The notes under the pieces: model-generated
What the model saw: the letters and a program-made list of their open reading frames with translations, nothing else
Database searches by the model: none
What the model was told of the DNA's origin: nothing
From: Collinsella sp.
GTDB taxonomy: Bacteria; Actinomycetota; Coriobacteriia; Coriobacteriales; Coriobacteriaceae
NCBI GenBank assembly: GCA_022728415.1
Contig: JAIJJM010000104.1
Coordinates: 1-7,262, forward strand
Direction of reading: 5' to 3'
Length of the DNA stretch: 7,262 nt
Shown: in pieces, positions 1-6,107 of the stretch
Layout of the letters: each line of letters begins with the position of its first letter
Position numbering within the stretch: position 1 is the stretch's first letter
Translations under genes and position numbers: made by a program

Positions 1-66
1 GAATCGTATGACGGTATCGATGCGGCCGCGCTGGACGGTTTCGTGCGCCAGCGTTTGGAGGAGTAG
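1..66 (+). CDS. 3' end of an unidentified gene (partial)
   Basis: Frame 1 is open from the window edge to a TAG stop at 64-66 and gives 21 residues that end in FVRQRLEE. The codons are GC-rich and end in an acidic, helix-prone tail, as expected for the C-terminus of a soluble protein. There is too little sequence to name a family. It lies upstream of, and in the same direction as, the sugar-transport operon, but a new promoter separates the two, so it is probably a different transcription unit. The alternative is a chance open frame, which is unlikely but possible at this length. Confidence 0.65.
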   Translation, partial: ESYDGIDAAALDGFVRQRLEE

Positions 67-72
67 AAATAG

Positions 73-87
73 GCCGATTGTATCGGC
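73..87 (+). terminator. Small hairpin, possible weak terminator of the upstream gene
   Basis: A perfect 6-bp inverted repeat, GCCGAT (73-78) and ATCGGC (82-87), with a 3-base loop starts seven bases after the upstream stop codon. The bases that follow (ATTGCATTCC) are only mildly T-rich, so this is not a classic intrinsic terminator. A second possible stem, CATTGC (87-92) with GCAATG (116-121), is followed by a T/A-rich run. Either could end the upstream transcript. The position is right but the evidence is weak. Confidence 0.35.
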
Positions 88-147
88 ATTGCATTCCAGT
101 GTGTCGCAAGTATTTGCAATGTTTATATCAACCATTTGATGTCTGTT

Positions 148-175
148 TTGACAAACTTCTGAAACGTTATAGAAT
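148..175 (+). promoter_or_regulatory. Sigma-70-type promoter of the sugar-transport operon
   Basis: A perfect -35 box TTGACA lies at 148-153 and a near-consensus -10 box TAGAAT at 170-175, with a 16-base spacer. Transcription should start near 182, leaving a leader of about 150 bases before the first permease. Operator copy 1 fills most of the spacer and overlaps the -10 box, so a bound repressor would directly block RNA polymerase. This is the best promoter match in the window. Confidence 0.8.
157..174 (+). promoter_or_regulatory. Operator 1, LacI-family binding site inside the promoter spacer
   Basis: The site reads TTCTGAAACGTTATAGAA, an imperfect 18-base palindrome with AACGTT at its centre and TTCT/AGAA at its ends. 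LacI-family operators typically have a central CpG flanked by symmetric half-sites, as here. It lies between the -35 and -10 boxes and overlaps the -10. Near-identical copies at 192-209, 286-303 and in front of the lacI-type gene at 6027-6044 argue for one shared regulator. Confidence 0.8.
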
Positions 176-191
176 TGTTGCCAACGAAGAA

Positions 192-209
192 ATCTGAAAC
201 GTTCTAGAA
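192..209 (+). promoter_or_regulatory. Operator 2, LacI-family binding site just after the transcription start
   Basis: The site reads ATCTGAAACGTTCTAGAA and differs from operator 1 at two of 18 positions. Its centre is 35 bases downstream of that of operator 1, at roughly +10 to +27 of the predicted transcript. Two adjacent copies suggest cooperative binding or a roadblock to early elongation. Confidence 0.78.
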
Positions 210-210
210 A

Positions 211-234
211 AACCGGCGCACAGCAGCGTCGGTT
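211..234 (+). other. Leader mRNA hairpin
   Basis: AACCGGCG (211-218) and CGTCGGTT (227-234) can form an 8-bp stem with one G-U pair and an 8-base loop in the operon leader. The AAAACC at 209-214 could instead pair with GGTTTT at 239-244, so two mutually exclusive folds are possible. No known riboswitch is recognised here and no T-run follows the stem. The role is unknown; it may only protect the 5' end of the message. Confidence 0.4.
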
Positions 235-285
235 GACTGGTTTTCCGCTCCGGCAAAGCATGCCCGAGTATTTTCTATGGCCAGT

Positions 286-303
286 TTCTGAAATGTTACA
301 GAA
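286..303 (+). promoter_or_regulatory. Operator 3, variant LacI-family site close to the first start codon
   Basis: The site reads TTCTGAAATGTTACAGAA. It has the most symmetric outer arms of all copies (TTCTG and CAGAA), but the central CpG is replaced by TpG. Its centre is 94 bases from that of operator 2 and 129 from that of operator 1, distances compatible with DNA looping. It ends 18 bases before the ribosome binding site of the first permease. Confidence 0.7.
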
Positions 304-321
304 AAAGAAGATGAGGTCCAA

Positions 322-328
322 GGGAGGT
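322..328 (+). promoter_or_regulatory. Ribosome binding site of the first permease gene
   Basis: GGGAGGT stands four bases ahead of the ATG at 333, a strong Shine-Dalgarno match that fixes this start even though the protein then has a long, alanine-rich N-terminal tail ahead of its first membrane segment. Confidence 0.8.
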
Positions 329-332
329 CATC

Positions 333-1337
333 ATGACGGCAATTCAGGAAGCCGTTCCCGCCGCAGCGGGGGCAGCGCAAAGCCGTGGGGGAGAGGTGAG
401 CAACGCGGCTGCGGCAGCCGGCAAACGTGTTCGTGCCCGCAAGCACAGCGGCGCATCGCAGAACTCATGGCAAAGCAAGCTGCGCCCCTACCTGTTCATC
501 GCCCCGCTGGTCATTCTCTCCGGCGTCTTCATCTACTACTGCATCGGCTTCACCGTGGCCACATCCTTCACCGACTGGGACGGCATCTCCAGTGAGATGG
601 ACTTCATCGGCCTGAAGAACTACACCAAGCTGCTCGCTCCCGGCTCCGTGTTCTGGACGGCCTTGATGAATAACATCATCTTCATGGTCGTCACCGTGGT
701 CATCCAGGCCGGGCTCGGACTGCTGCTCGCGGTGATCCTCAAGGAGCGCCTGCGCGGTTCCAGCTTCTTCAAGGCGATCTTCTTCATGCCCATCGCCATG
801 GCCCCGGTCATCATCGCCGCCATCTTCCGCATCATCATGGATCCGAACGTCGGTGCCATCAACGAGGCCCTGCGCTTCCTGCACTTGGACTTCCTGGCCC
901 AAAGCTGGCTTGGCGATCCGCACATCGCCCTCTACTCGATCTGTGCCATCAACATCTTTGAATGGATGGGCTTCTCGATGATCATCTACTACGCCGGTCT
1001 GATGTCTATCTCCGATGACATCTACGAAGCCGCCAAGATCGACGGCTGCGGATTCTGGAACACCCTCTTCCGCATCACCATTCCGAACCTGTCCGGCACC
1101 ACCAACACGCTTATCCTGCTTGGCATCGTCGGCTCGCTGAAGACCTTCGATATCGTCATCCAGACCACAGGCGGCGGCCCTGGCCGTTCCACCGAATTCC
1201 TGAACACCTACCTGTACAAGGCCGGCGTGCAGCAGTTCAACGGCGGTCTGTCCGCGGCCATCGGCGTGATGGTCCTCATCATCGCCGTGATGCTCTCCCT
1301 GATTCAACTTGCCTTCAACAAGCGTGCCAACAACTAA
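333..1337 (+). CDS. Sugar ABC transporter permease, MalF/UgpA type
   Basis: This 334-residue inner-membrane protein is one half of the translocation channel of a carbohydrate importer of the MalFG class. Residues 1-52 are a cytoplasmic tail rich in Ala, Arg and Lys. About six hydrophobic segments follow, starting near residues 53, 113, 147, 197, 256 and 308. The conserved EAA loop that docks the ATPase is at 232-251: E232-A-A, then D237-G238, ending at P251. The sequence around TTGGGPGRST and the FIGLKNYTKLL segment after the first membrane helix are also typical of MalF-type permeases. The next gene starts 15 bases downstream and encodes the partner permease, so the two should form a heterodimer. 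Expression is probably controlled by the three operators upstream. The family call is secure; the sugar cannot be read from this subunit and is inferred from the GH43 neighbour. Confidence 0.95.
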   Translation: MTAIQEAVPAAAGAAQSRGGEVSNAAAAAGKRVRARKHSGASQNSWQSKLRPYLFIAPLVILSGVFIYYCIGFTVATSFTDWDGISSEMDFIGLKNYTKLLAPGSVFWTALMNNIIFMVVTVVIQAGLGLLLAVILKERLRGSSFFKAIFFMPIAMAPVIIAAIFRIIMDPNVGAINEALRFLHLDFLAQSWLGDPHIALYSICAINIFEWMGFSMIIYYAGLMSISDDIYEAAKIDGCGFWNTLFRITIPNLSGTTNTLILLGIVGSLKTFDIVIQTTGGGPGRSTEFLNTYLYKAGVQQFNGGLSAAIGVMVLIIAVMLSLIQLAFNKRANN

Positions 1338-1352
1338 CGAGAGGACGTCATC

Positions 1353-2153
1353 ATGAAGCGTAAAACCAGTGCGACGGTCATCATGTACACCGTCCTCGTA
1401 TTCTTCTTCGTCATCTGGATTTTCCCGATTTACACGGCAATCACCAAGTCCCTGCAGGCAGGCGGCTGGAACAGCTACCTGTCCGTGATCAACAATAAGG
1501 ACGTGCACTACTTCCGCGTGGTGTTCAACAGCTTTTTCATCTCCGTGGTCACCGCCGTGATCGTGGTGGTCATCACCTCGCTCGCCGGCTACGCCTTTGC
1601 CAAGATGAAGTTCACCGGTTCCCAGGTGATCTACGTGCTGCTGCTCGCCTGCATGGCCGTGCCGATTGCCTCCGTGACCATGCCGCTGTTCTTCACCATC
1701 AAGACATTCGGCCTGACCAACACCTACCTCGGCATGATCATCCCGTTGGTGGCGTTCAACGCCCTGCAGATGCTGTTGCTCTGGCGCAACTACTTCAACG
1801 GCGTGCCAGACGAAATCATCGAAGCCGCCCGCGTGGACGGCTGCGGTTCCCTGCGCATCTGGGCTCGTATCTTGATGCCTATCTCCACCCCGATGATCGC
1901 CACCACCGGCGTGCTGACCTTCGTCTACTCCTGGAACGAATACCTGATTCCGTTGCTGCTCATCCGCGACGAATCCAAGTATCCGGTCACGCTGGCCTCC
2001 ACCTACTTCATGGAGACCCGCAGCCAGACGCCGGAGATGGTGGCCCAGGAATACGCCGCCCTGATTCTGATGACGATTCCGTCCATCATCGTCTACCTGA
2101 TCAGCCAGAAGTGGCTGCAGTCCGGCATCACCGCCGGCGCCGTCAAGAGCTGA
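1353..2153 (+). CDS. Sugar ABC transporter permease, MalG/UgpE type
   Basis: This 266-residue inner-membrane protein is the second channel subunit of the importer. It begins with a short basic end (MKRK) and a first membrane helix at about residues 8-28, and continues with further hydrophobic segments to a total of about six. The EAA loop is clear at 157-176: E157-A-A, D162-G163, ending at P176. The WNEYLIPLLL motif near residues 194-203 is characteristic of MalG-type permeases. The start is set by GAGAGGA at 1339-1345, seven bases ahead of the ATG. The gene lies 15 bases after the first permease gene and 11 bases before the hydrolase gene, so the three are almost certainly co-transcribed. 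The length is slightly short for the family but nothing essential appears to be missing. Confidence 0.95.
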   Translation: MKRKTSATVIMYTVLVFFFVIWIFPIYTAITKSLQAGGWNSYLSVINNKDVHYFRVVFNSFFISVVTAVIVVVITSLAGYAFAKMKFTGSQVIYVLLLACMAVPIASVTMPLFFTIKTFGLTNTYLGMIIPLVAFNALQMLLLWRNYFNGVPDEIIEAARVDGCGSLRIWARILMPISTPMIATTGVLTFVYSWNEYLIPLLLIRDESKYPVTLASTYFMETRSQTPEMVAQEYAALILMTIPSIIVYLISQKWLQSGITAGAVKS

Positions 2154-2164
2154 GGTGACCCAAA

Positions 2165-4306
2165 ATGACCGCAACCATCAGCAACGGTGTATCCGCCAGC
2201 TACAGCCCTGCGGAAGACGAGCTCGGCGCAGCTGACCCCACCGCCTTGCTTGCCGAATCTGGCGATTTGAAGCCGCTGGCCGAACGCACTTATACGAATC
2301 CGGTTCCATATGCGGACGGTAAGTCCCATACCGCGCCCGACCCGTTCGTGCTCAAATACCGCGACCTCTACTACTGCTATGCCACCGACGAGCACGGCAT
2401 TCTGGTCTCCACCTCACCGGACATGGTGCACTGGACCTCACATGGATTCTGCTACACCGAAGCCGGACGCAGAAACTTCTGGGCCCCATCGGTGATTCTC
2501 ATCAACGGCGTCTTTCACATGTACTTCTCGAATATGCCGGCCGAGGAGACCGACACCCACACGGAAATCATGCGTGTGGCCGTGAGCGAGGATCCGCTCG
2601 GCCCGTTCGAAAAGAAAGCGGAGCTGTTCAACACCTTCGCCATCGACTCCCAAGTGGTCTATGGCGATGACGGCCAGTTGTACTTGCTTTACGCCGACAA
2701 TCAGGTCACCGGCCTGAGCGATGACCGGCCCGGAACCTCCGTGATGATCGATCGCCTTGTGACCCCGTATTCGCGTGAGAACAAACCGCGCCCGCTCATC
2801 GTGCCCACCATGGACGAGGAGATCTTTGCCCGCAACCGTTTCGGCGATGGCCGCGACTGGCACACCGTAGAAGGCGCCACATACTTCGCCTACCGTGACC
2901 GCGCGTTCATCACCTACTCGGCCAACGCCTACGAGCATGAGGACTACTTCGTCGGATACTCGTACGCACAGCTGCCGAATAAGCAGGCCGACGCCCACAT
3001 CGATCAGCTCGATTGGACGAAACAGCTCAACGAGAACCGCTTCGATCCGCTGCTTATCCGCAGCCCAAAGGTTGAAGGCACGGGCCACAACTCCATAGTC
3101 AAAGCGCCCAATGCCGTTGATGACTGGATTGTCTACCACGGCCGTAACGCCGATGACGAGCTGTATGTGGGCACCGAACAGCGCGTAATGCGCATCGACC
3201 CGCTGTACTACGCCGAAGGAGGGCTCGACACCCCAGGACCTACCGCCGCCGCTCAAAGCGCACCGCTGTATGGCACTGTGCATGATGATTTTGCGGATGG
3301 CCTGAACGCCGGATGGTCGGTTATTTCCGGCGCGGCCCACACCGAATCCGATGTGGACGGTCACGCGCTTGTTGCCGACGAATCCAGTGTATTCATCGCT
3401 GTGTCGGGCAAATCGTCCGCAACCCAAGTGATTGACGTCTGGGCCAAAGCTCCCGTCACCCCACTGGGCGCACGATTCGGTATCGTGGTGCGGTACCAGG
3501 ATGCCAACAACCTCACCAAACTCGAGGTGGATGCTGGCCGTCAGGTAATTAGCGTGGTCGATGTGATCGGCGGCGTTGCCTCCGAACGCGTGACCAATGC
3601 CGACCTCCATGACTTCGATTCCCATGCCTGGCATGAGTACCGGCTTGAGCGCCGCTACTGCAGGCTGGAGATCCGCATTGATGGCCGTTTCGCCGCGTCC
3701 TGCACCATCAGTGATAAGCCCGGTCGGGCGGGATTGTTCTCGTTGCGAACGGGGGCCGCGTTCAGCGCATATGCGGCCACTGAACATGTGAATCTGTGGG
3801 GTGCCGGATTGCGGGATCTCGGTCGAGAATTGCATGCTGACCGCCGACTCGTCATCGACGGCGGCGTGAGGTCCAGCGGCGTGTGTCCGGTAACACTCGA
3901 ACTGGCATACCCGCTGGTCAGCAACCGTTTCGTCCTTGATTTCGCTGGGCAGACGAGCCGTGGGCAGGCGCTGTTGTCTCTTGGCGAATACCGTTTGTCC
4001 GGCACGGCATCATCCGTGGAGTTCATGCGCAACGGCAAGTCTCTGCCTTCCACCCCGGAGCCGGCCAGGCTGCGTGTCTTTGAAGACAACGTCCGCCGTG
4101 ACCGTTCGGGCCGAGCCGTGCTCACCATCCGTATCGAAGCTCTGAACGGCACGATGCGACTGCACCTACGTGGCAAAACCTGGCAGGTGCCGTTTGCGGA
4201 CAATGCGGCCCGTGCCCGTATCACTCTTGATCGCGCATCCCTGACCGGATACGAGAGGACATCGCTGGAATCCAGCATCGAGGAAAGGAGTGCGTCCGGC
4301 AATTGA
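2165..4306 (+). CDS. Intracellular glycoside hydrolase family 43 enzyme (probable arabinofuranosidase or xylosidase) with extra C-terminal domains
   Basis: This 713-residue protein has no signal peptide or membrane segment, so it should act in the cytoplasm on imported oligosaccharides. Residues about 40-350 match the five-bladed propeller of GH43. D59 in TAPDPFV is the likely catalytic base, D161 in AIDSQ the pKa-modulating aspartate, and E236 in HTVEGAT the general acid. H308 in GTGHNS fits the conserved central histidine. Residues about 370-548, starting HDDF and ending near NLWGAG, resemble a lectin-like beta-sandwich (LamG or CBM66 type) often fused to GH43. Residues 549-713 are not recognised. 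GH43 enzymes usually release L-arabinofuranose or D-xylose by an inverting mechanism; which one applies here cannot be told from sequence alone. The ribosome binding site GAGGT (2152-2156) overlaps the stop of the permease gene. Lysine codons AAA and AAG are mixed, unlike the binding-protein gene. Confidence 0.88.
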   Translation: MTATISNGVSASYSPAEDELGAADPTALLAESGDLKPLAERTYTNPVPYADGKSHTAPDPFVLKYRDLYYCYATDEHGILVSTSPDMVHWTSHGFCYTEAGRRNFWAPSVILINGVFHMYFSNMPAEETDTHTEIMRVAVSEDPLGPFEKKAELFNTFAIDSQVVYGDDGQLYLLYADNQVTGLSDDRPGTSVMIDRLVTPYSRENKPRPLIVPTMDEEIFARNRFGDGRDWHTVEGATYFAYRDRAFITYSANAYEHEDYFVGYSYAQLPNKQADAHIDQLDWTKQLNENRFDPLLIRSPKVEGTGHNSIVKAPNAVDDWIVYHGRNADDELYVGTEQRVMRIDPLYYAEGGLDTPGPTAAAQSAPLYGTVHDDFADGLNAGWSVISGAAHTESDVDGHALVADESSVFIAVSGKSSATQVIDVWAKAPVTPLGARFGIVVRYQDANNLTKLEVDAGRQVISVVDVIGGVASERVTNADLHDFDSHAWHEYRLERRYCRLEIRIDGRFAASCTISDKPGRAGLFSLRTGAAFSAYAATEHVNLWGAGLRDLGRELHADRRLVIDGGVRSSGVCPVTLELAYPLVSNRFVLDFAGQTSRGQALLSLGEYRLSGTASSVEFMRNGKSLPSTPEPARLRVFEDNVRRDRSGRAVLTIRIEALNGTMRLHLRGKTWQVPFADNAARARITLDRASLTGYERTSLESSIEERSASGN

Positions 4307-4314
4307 GCCAACAT

Positions 4315-4339
4315 CAGCCGCACATATCGGGTGTGGCTG
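4315..4339 (+). other. Intercistronic hairpin between the hydrolase and binding-protein genes
   Basis: CAGCCGCAC (4315-4323) and GTGTGGCTG (4331-4339) form a 9-bp stem with one G-U pair and a 7-base loop, eight bases after the hydrolase stop. No T-run follows, so it is unlikely to be an efficient terminator. Hairpins in this position in sugar-transport operons can block 3' exonucleases or mark a processing site and so change the dose of flanking genes. That role is inferred here. I found no convincing promoter in the rest of the gap (4340-4417). Confidence 0.6.
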
Positions 4340-4404
4340 GCTTCGCCATCCAATTCCGATGATCTTCCACAACGAAGTGAACCAATAAGAGAAACAAGGA
4401 AAAT

Positions 4405-4410
4405 AAGGAG
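4405..4410 (+). promoter_or_regulatory. Ribosome binding site of the binding-protein gene
   Basis: AAGGAG stands seven bases ahead of the ATG at 4418. It supports that start over the in-frame ATG at 4427, which would be 16 bases away, and over longer in-frame extensions upstream that read through the intercistronic hairpin. Confidence 0.8.
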
Positions 4411-4417
4411 AACAATC

Positions 4418-5743
4418 ATGTTGAACATGAAGAAGGCGATCGCCGCAGTGGGCGCTCTCGCTATGTCTGCAGGTCTGCTTGCCGGATGCGGTTCGGGCAG
4501 CGGCGGCTCCGATGAGGGAGTCGGTACCAAGGACAGCCCGGTTGAGCTGACCTTCTGGACCTGGCAGCCTACCGATGCCCAGTGGAAGTCGATTTACGCC
4601 GCCTTCCAGAAGAAGTACCCGAATATCAAGATCAACTGGTGGCGTACTTCTGAAATGGCCGACTACCAGAAGAAGCTGCAGACCTCGATGGCCGGCGGCG
4701 AAGGCCCGGATGTGTTCGGTGTGCAGGCCGGTTCCACTGTGGAACAGTACGGCCGTTTCGCCGACGATATGAAGGAGCTGGCCGACAAGTACATGCCCGG
4801 CTGGGATTCCAAGGTGGCCGAGGGCGCCGTGGCGCAGACCACCAACAAGGATGGCAAGATGGTGGCCATGCCGACCATCACCTCCGGCTCCGAATACATC
4901 CTGTACAACAAGACGCTGCTTGACGAGCAGGGCATCAAGGTGCCCACCACCTACGACGAGCTCGTGGCTGCCAACAAGGAACTCAAGGCCAAGGGTCTGA
5001 TGCCGCTGGCCCTCGGCGCCAAGGATGGCTGGCACCTCGACGATATCTTCGTGTGGCTGTCCAACCAGTACGGCGAAGGTGACGTGTACAAGGCCGCCGA
5101 AGGCAAGGCCAAGTTCACTGATGAGACCTTCGTCAAGACCATGAAGGCTTGGAAGCAGATGATCGGTGATGGTCTGTTCCAGGATGGTGCAGTTGGTACT
5201 GCGACCTACCCGGATGCTCGCGACAACTACTTCTACGCCCGCAAGTCCGCTTTCTTCCCGACCGGCTCCTGGCACGTTTCCGCCGTGCTGCCGAACGATG
5301 AGACCAAGGGCACGGCCGTTGAGAAGGACGAGCTAGGCATGATGGAATTCCCGCAGGTGGGAGACAAGGCTACCGGCCCGACCACTGGTGTGGACTTCGG
5401 CCTGAGCGTGAACAAGGACTCCAAGAAGAAGGAGGCCGCCATGAAGTTCATCGAGTTCATGACCACCGGCGAAGGCCAGCAGGAGTGGATCAACACGCTG
5501 CAGGGTGCTCCGGTCGACAAGGACATGAAGGTCGAAGTGCCGTCTGACGCCACGGAATCCGCCAAGGCCAGCATCGATTTGGTGACCAAGGGCCAGGCCT
5601 CTTCCAAGCTTGAGCGCAAGCTCACCTCCCAGGAGCTCAACGACGAGATCGGTGTGCAGATGCAGAACATCTACACCGGCGACGCCACCGTTGACTCCGC
5701 GCTGAAGGCCATTCAGCAGGTCAACGAATCCATCGAAAGGTGA
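4418..5743 (+). CDS. Sugar ABC transporter solute-binding lipoprotein
   Basis: This 441-residue extracellular lipoprotein captures the sugar and delivers it to the two permeases. A lipoprotein signal sequence is plain: basic start (MLNMKK), hydrophobic stretch, and lipobox L21-A-G-C24, so the mature protein is anchored through Cys24. A Gly/Ser-rich linker follows, then the fold of the family 1 (MalE-like) binding proteins, with VELTFWTW as the first strand, GGEGPDVFG, a central YNKTLLDEQG, and FFPTGSWHVS late in the protein. All lysine codons that I read are AAG, and the codon choice is strongly biased, which suggests high expression, as expected for a binding protein made in excess over its permeases. 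It is the last gene of the operon, 111 bases behind the hydrolase gene, and is followed by a terminator. The ligand is probably an arabino- or xylo-oligosaccharide, inferred from the GH43 neighbour only. Confidence 0.95.
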   Translation: MLNMKKAIAAVGALAMSAGLLAGCGSGSGGSDEGVGTKDSPVELTFWTWQPTDAQWKSIYAAFQKKYPNIKINWWRTSEMADYQKKLQTSMAGGEGPDVFGVQAGSTVEQYGRFADDMKELADKYMPGWDSKVAEGAVAQTTNKDGKMVAMPTITSGSEYILYNKTLLDEQGIKVPTTYDELVAANKELKAKGLMPLALGAKDGWHLDDIFVWLSNQYGEGDVYKAAEGKAKFTDETFVKTMKAWKQMIGDGLFQDGAVGTATYPDARDNYFYARKSAFFPTGSWHVSAVLPNDETKGTAVEKDELGMMEFPQVGDKATGPTTGVDFGLSVNKDSKKKEAAMKFIEFMTTGEGQQEWINTLQGAPVDKDMKVEVPSDATESAKASIDLVTKGQASSKLERKLTSQELNDEIGVQMQNIYTGDATVDSALKAIQQVNESIER

Positions 5744-5785
5744 GCCTATAGATAGGAATATCGCATAGTTTCTACTCCTCGAGTG

Positions 5786-5836
5786 GGCCCGTCCGGTACG
5801 AATTCTCGTTGTCTGGCGGGCCTTCTTTGTTGGTTT
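5786..5836 (+). terminator. Intrinsic terminator of the transport operon
   Basis: GGCCCGTC (5786-5793) pairs with GGCGGGCC (5815-5822), an 8-bp GC-rich stem with one G-U pair. The stretch TTCTTTGTTGGTTT follows directly. The 21-base loop can itself form a small stem, ACGA (5798-5801) with TCGT (5806-5809). It lies 42 bases after the binding-protein stop and should end the operon transcript. Confidence 0.78.
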
Positions 5837-6010
5837 GCCGAAGTGGCCCTGATTTATTACCGTCGGCGGAGTCTGTTGACGGTTGCAGCGGGAGTCGTGG
5901 GCGGCGTGTCGGACCCGTCCCTGCTAGCGGGGCTGTCGGCAAGGCCGACTGGGGGTGATTCTGCGGACGCCTAAGCGAAACGGCCTGCGGGGGCGATATC
6001 CCACATGGTT

Positions 6011-6016
6011 TATGCT
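6011..6016 (+). promoter_or_regulatory. Possible -10 box of the regulator gene
   Basis: TATGCT is a fair -10 hexamer and would place the transcription start near 6023, right at the edge of operator 4. No good -35 box is found at 16-18 bases upstream, where the sequence is G-rich. The call rests mainly on the -10 match and the operator position. Confidence 0.35.
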
Positions 6017-6026
6017 GGAAACACAC

Positions 6027-6044
6027 ATCTGAAACGTTCGACAA
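6027..6044 (+). promoter_or_regulatory. Operator 4, LacI-family site upstream of the regulator gene
   Basis: ATCTGAAACGTTCGACAA shares an unbroken 13-base run, ATCTGAAACGTTC, with operator 2. The left half and central AACGTT are kept while the right arm has decayed (GACAA in place of TAGAA). Its position 64 bases before the regulator start points to autoregulation, probably weaker than control of the operon. Confidence 0.7.
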
Positions 6045-6107
6045 CCAATATGGCGACGTGGATGGTGCCATGCCGAGTGGTTGATGGACTGAATATAAGG
6101 GGGCGCT

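Larger units (their letters stand above)
5837..6107 (+). other. Gene-free stretch before the regulator
   Basis: I see no credible coding frame here. It holds two adjacent GC-rich hairpins: CCCTG (5919-5923) with CGGGG (5928-5932), and the perfect GTCGGC (5935-5940) with GCCGAC (5944-5949). Neither has a T-run, so neither is a clear terminator. The distal part contains the regulator's operator and probably its promoter. With the terminator region included, the distance between the two genes is 364 bases. Confidence 0.6.

Noticed and set aside
211..244. A riboswitch in the operon leader
   Set aside because: No conserved core of a known riboswitch class is seen and no terminator follows the stem; reported only as a hairpin.
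465..2174. A long minus-strand open frame of 569 codons opposite the two permeases
   Set aside because: Its translation is dominated by His, Asp, Gly and Glu with no domain, as expected for the antisense of GC-rich permease genes. The plus-strand genes have ribosome binding sites and clear family motifs.
2438..3835. A 465-codon minus-strand open frame opposite the GH43 gene
   Set aside because: It lacks recognisable motifs and lies entirely within a well-supported plus-strand gene with intact catalytic residues.
4331..4417. A longer N-terminus for the binding protein
   Set aside because: The extension would put 29 residues before the lipoprotein signal and start inside the intercistronic hairpin. 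The AAGGAG box supports the ATG at 4418.
4166..5275. A 369-codon minus-strand open frame opposite the hydrolase end and binding-protein gene
   Set aside because: It spans two plus-strand genes and their hairpin, and its composition mirrors their codon bias; no independent signal supports it.
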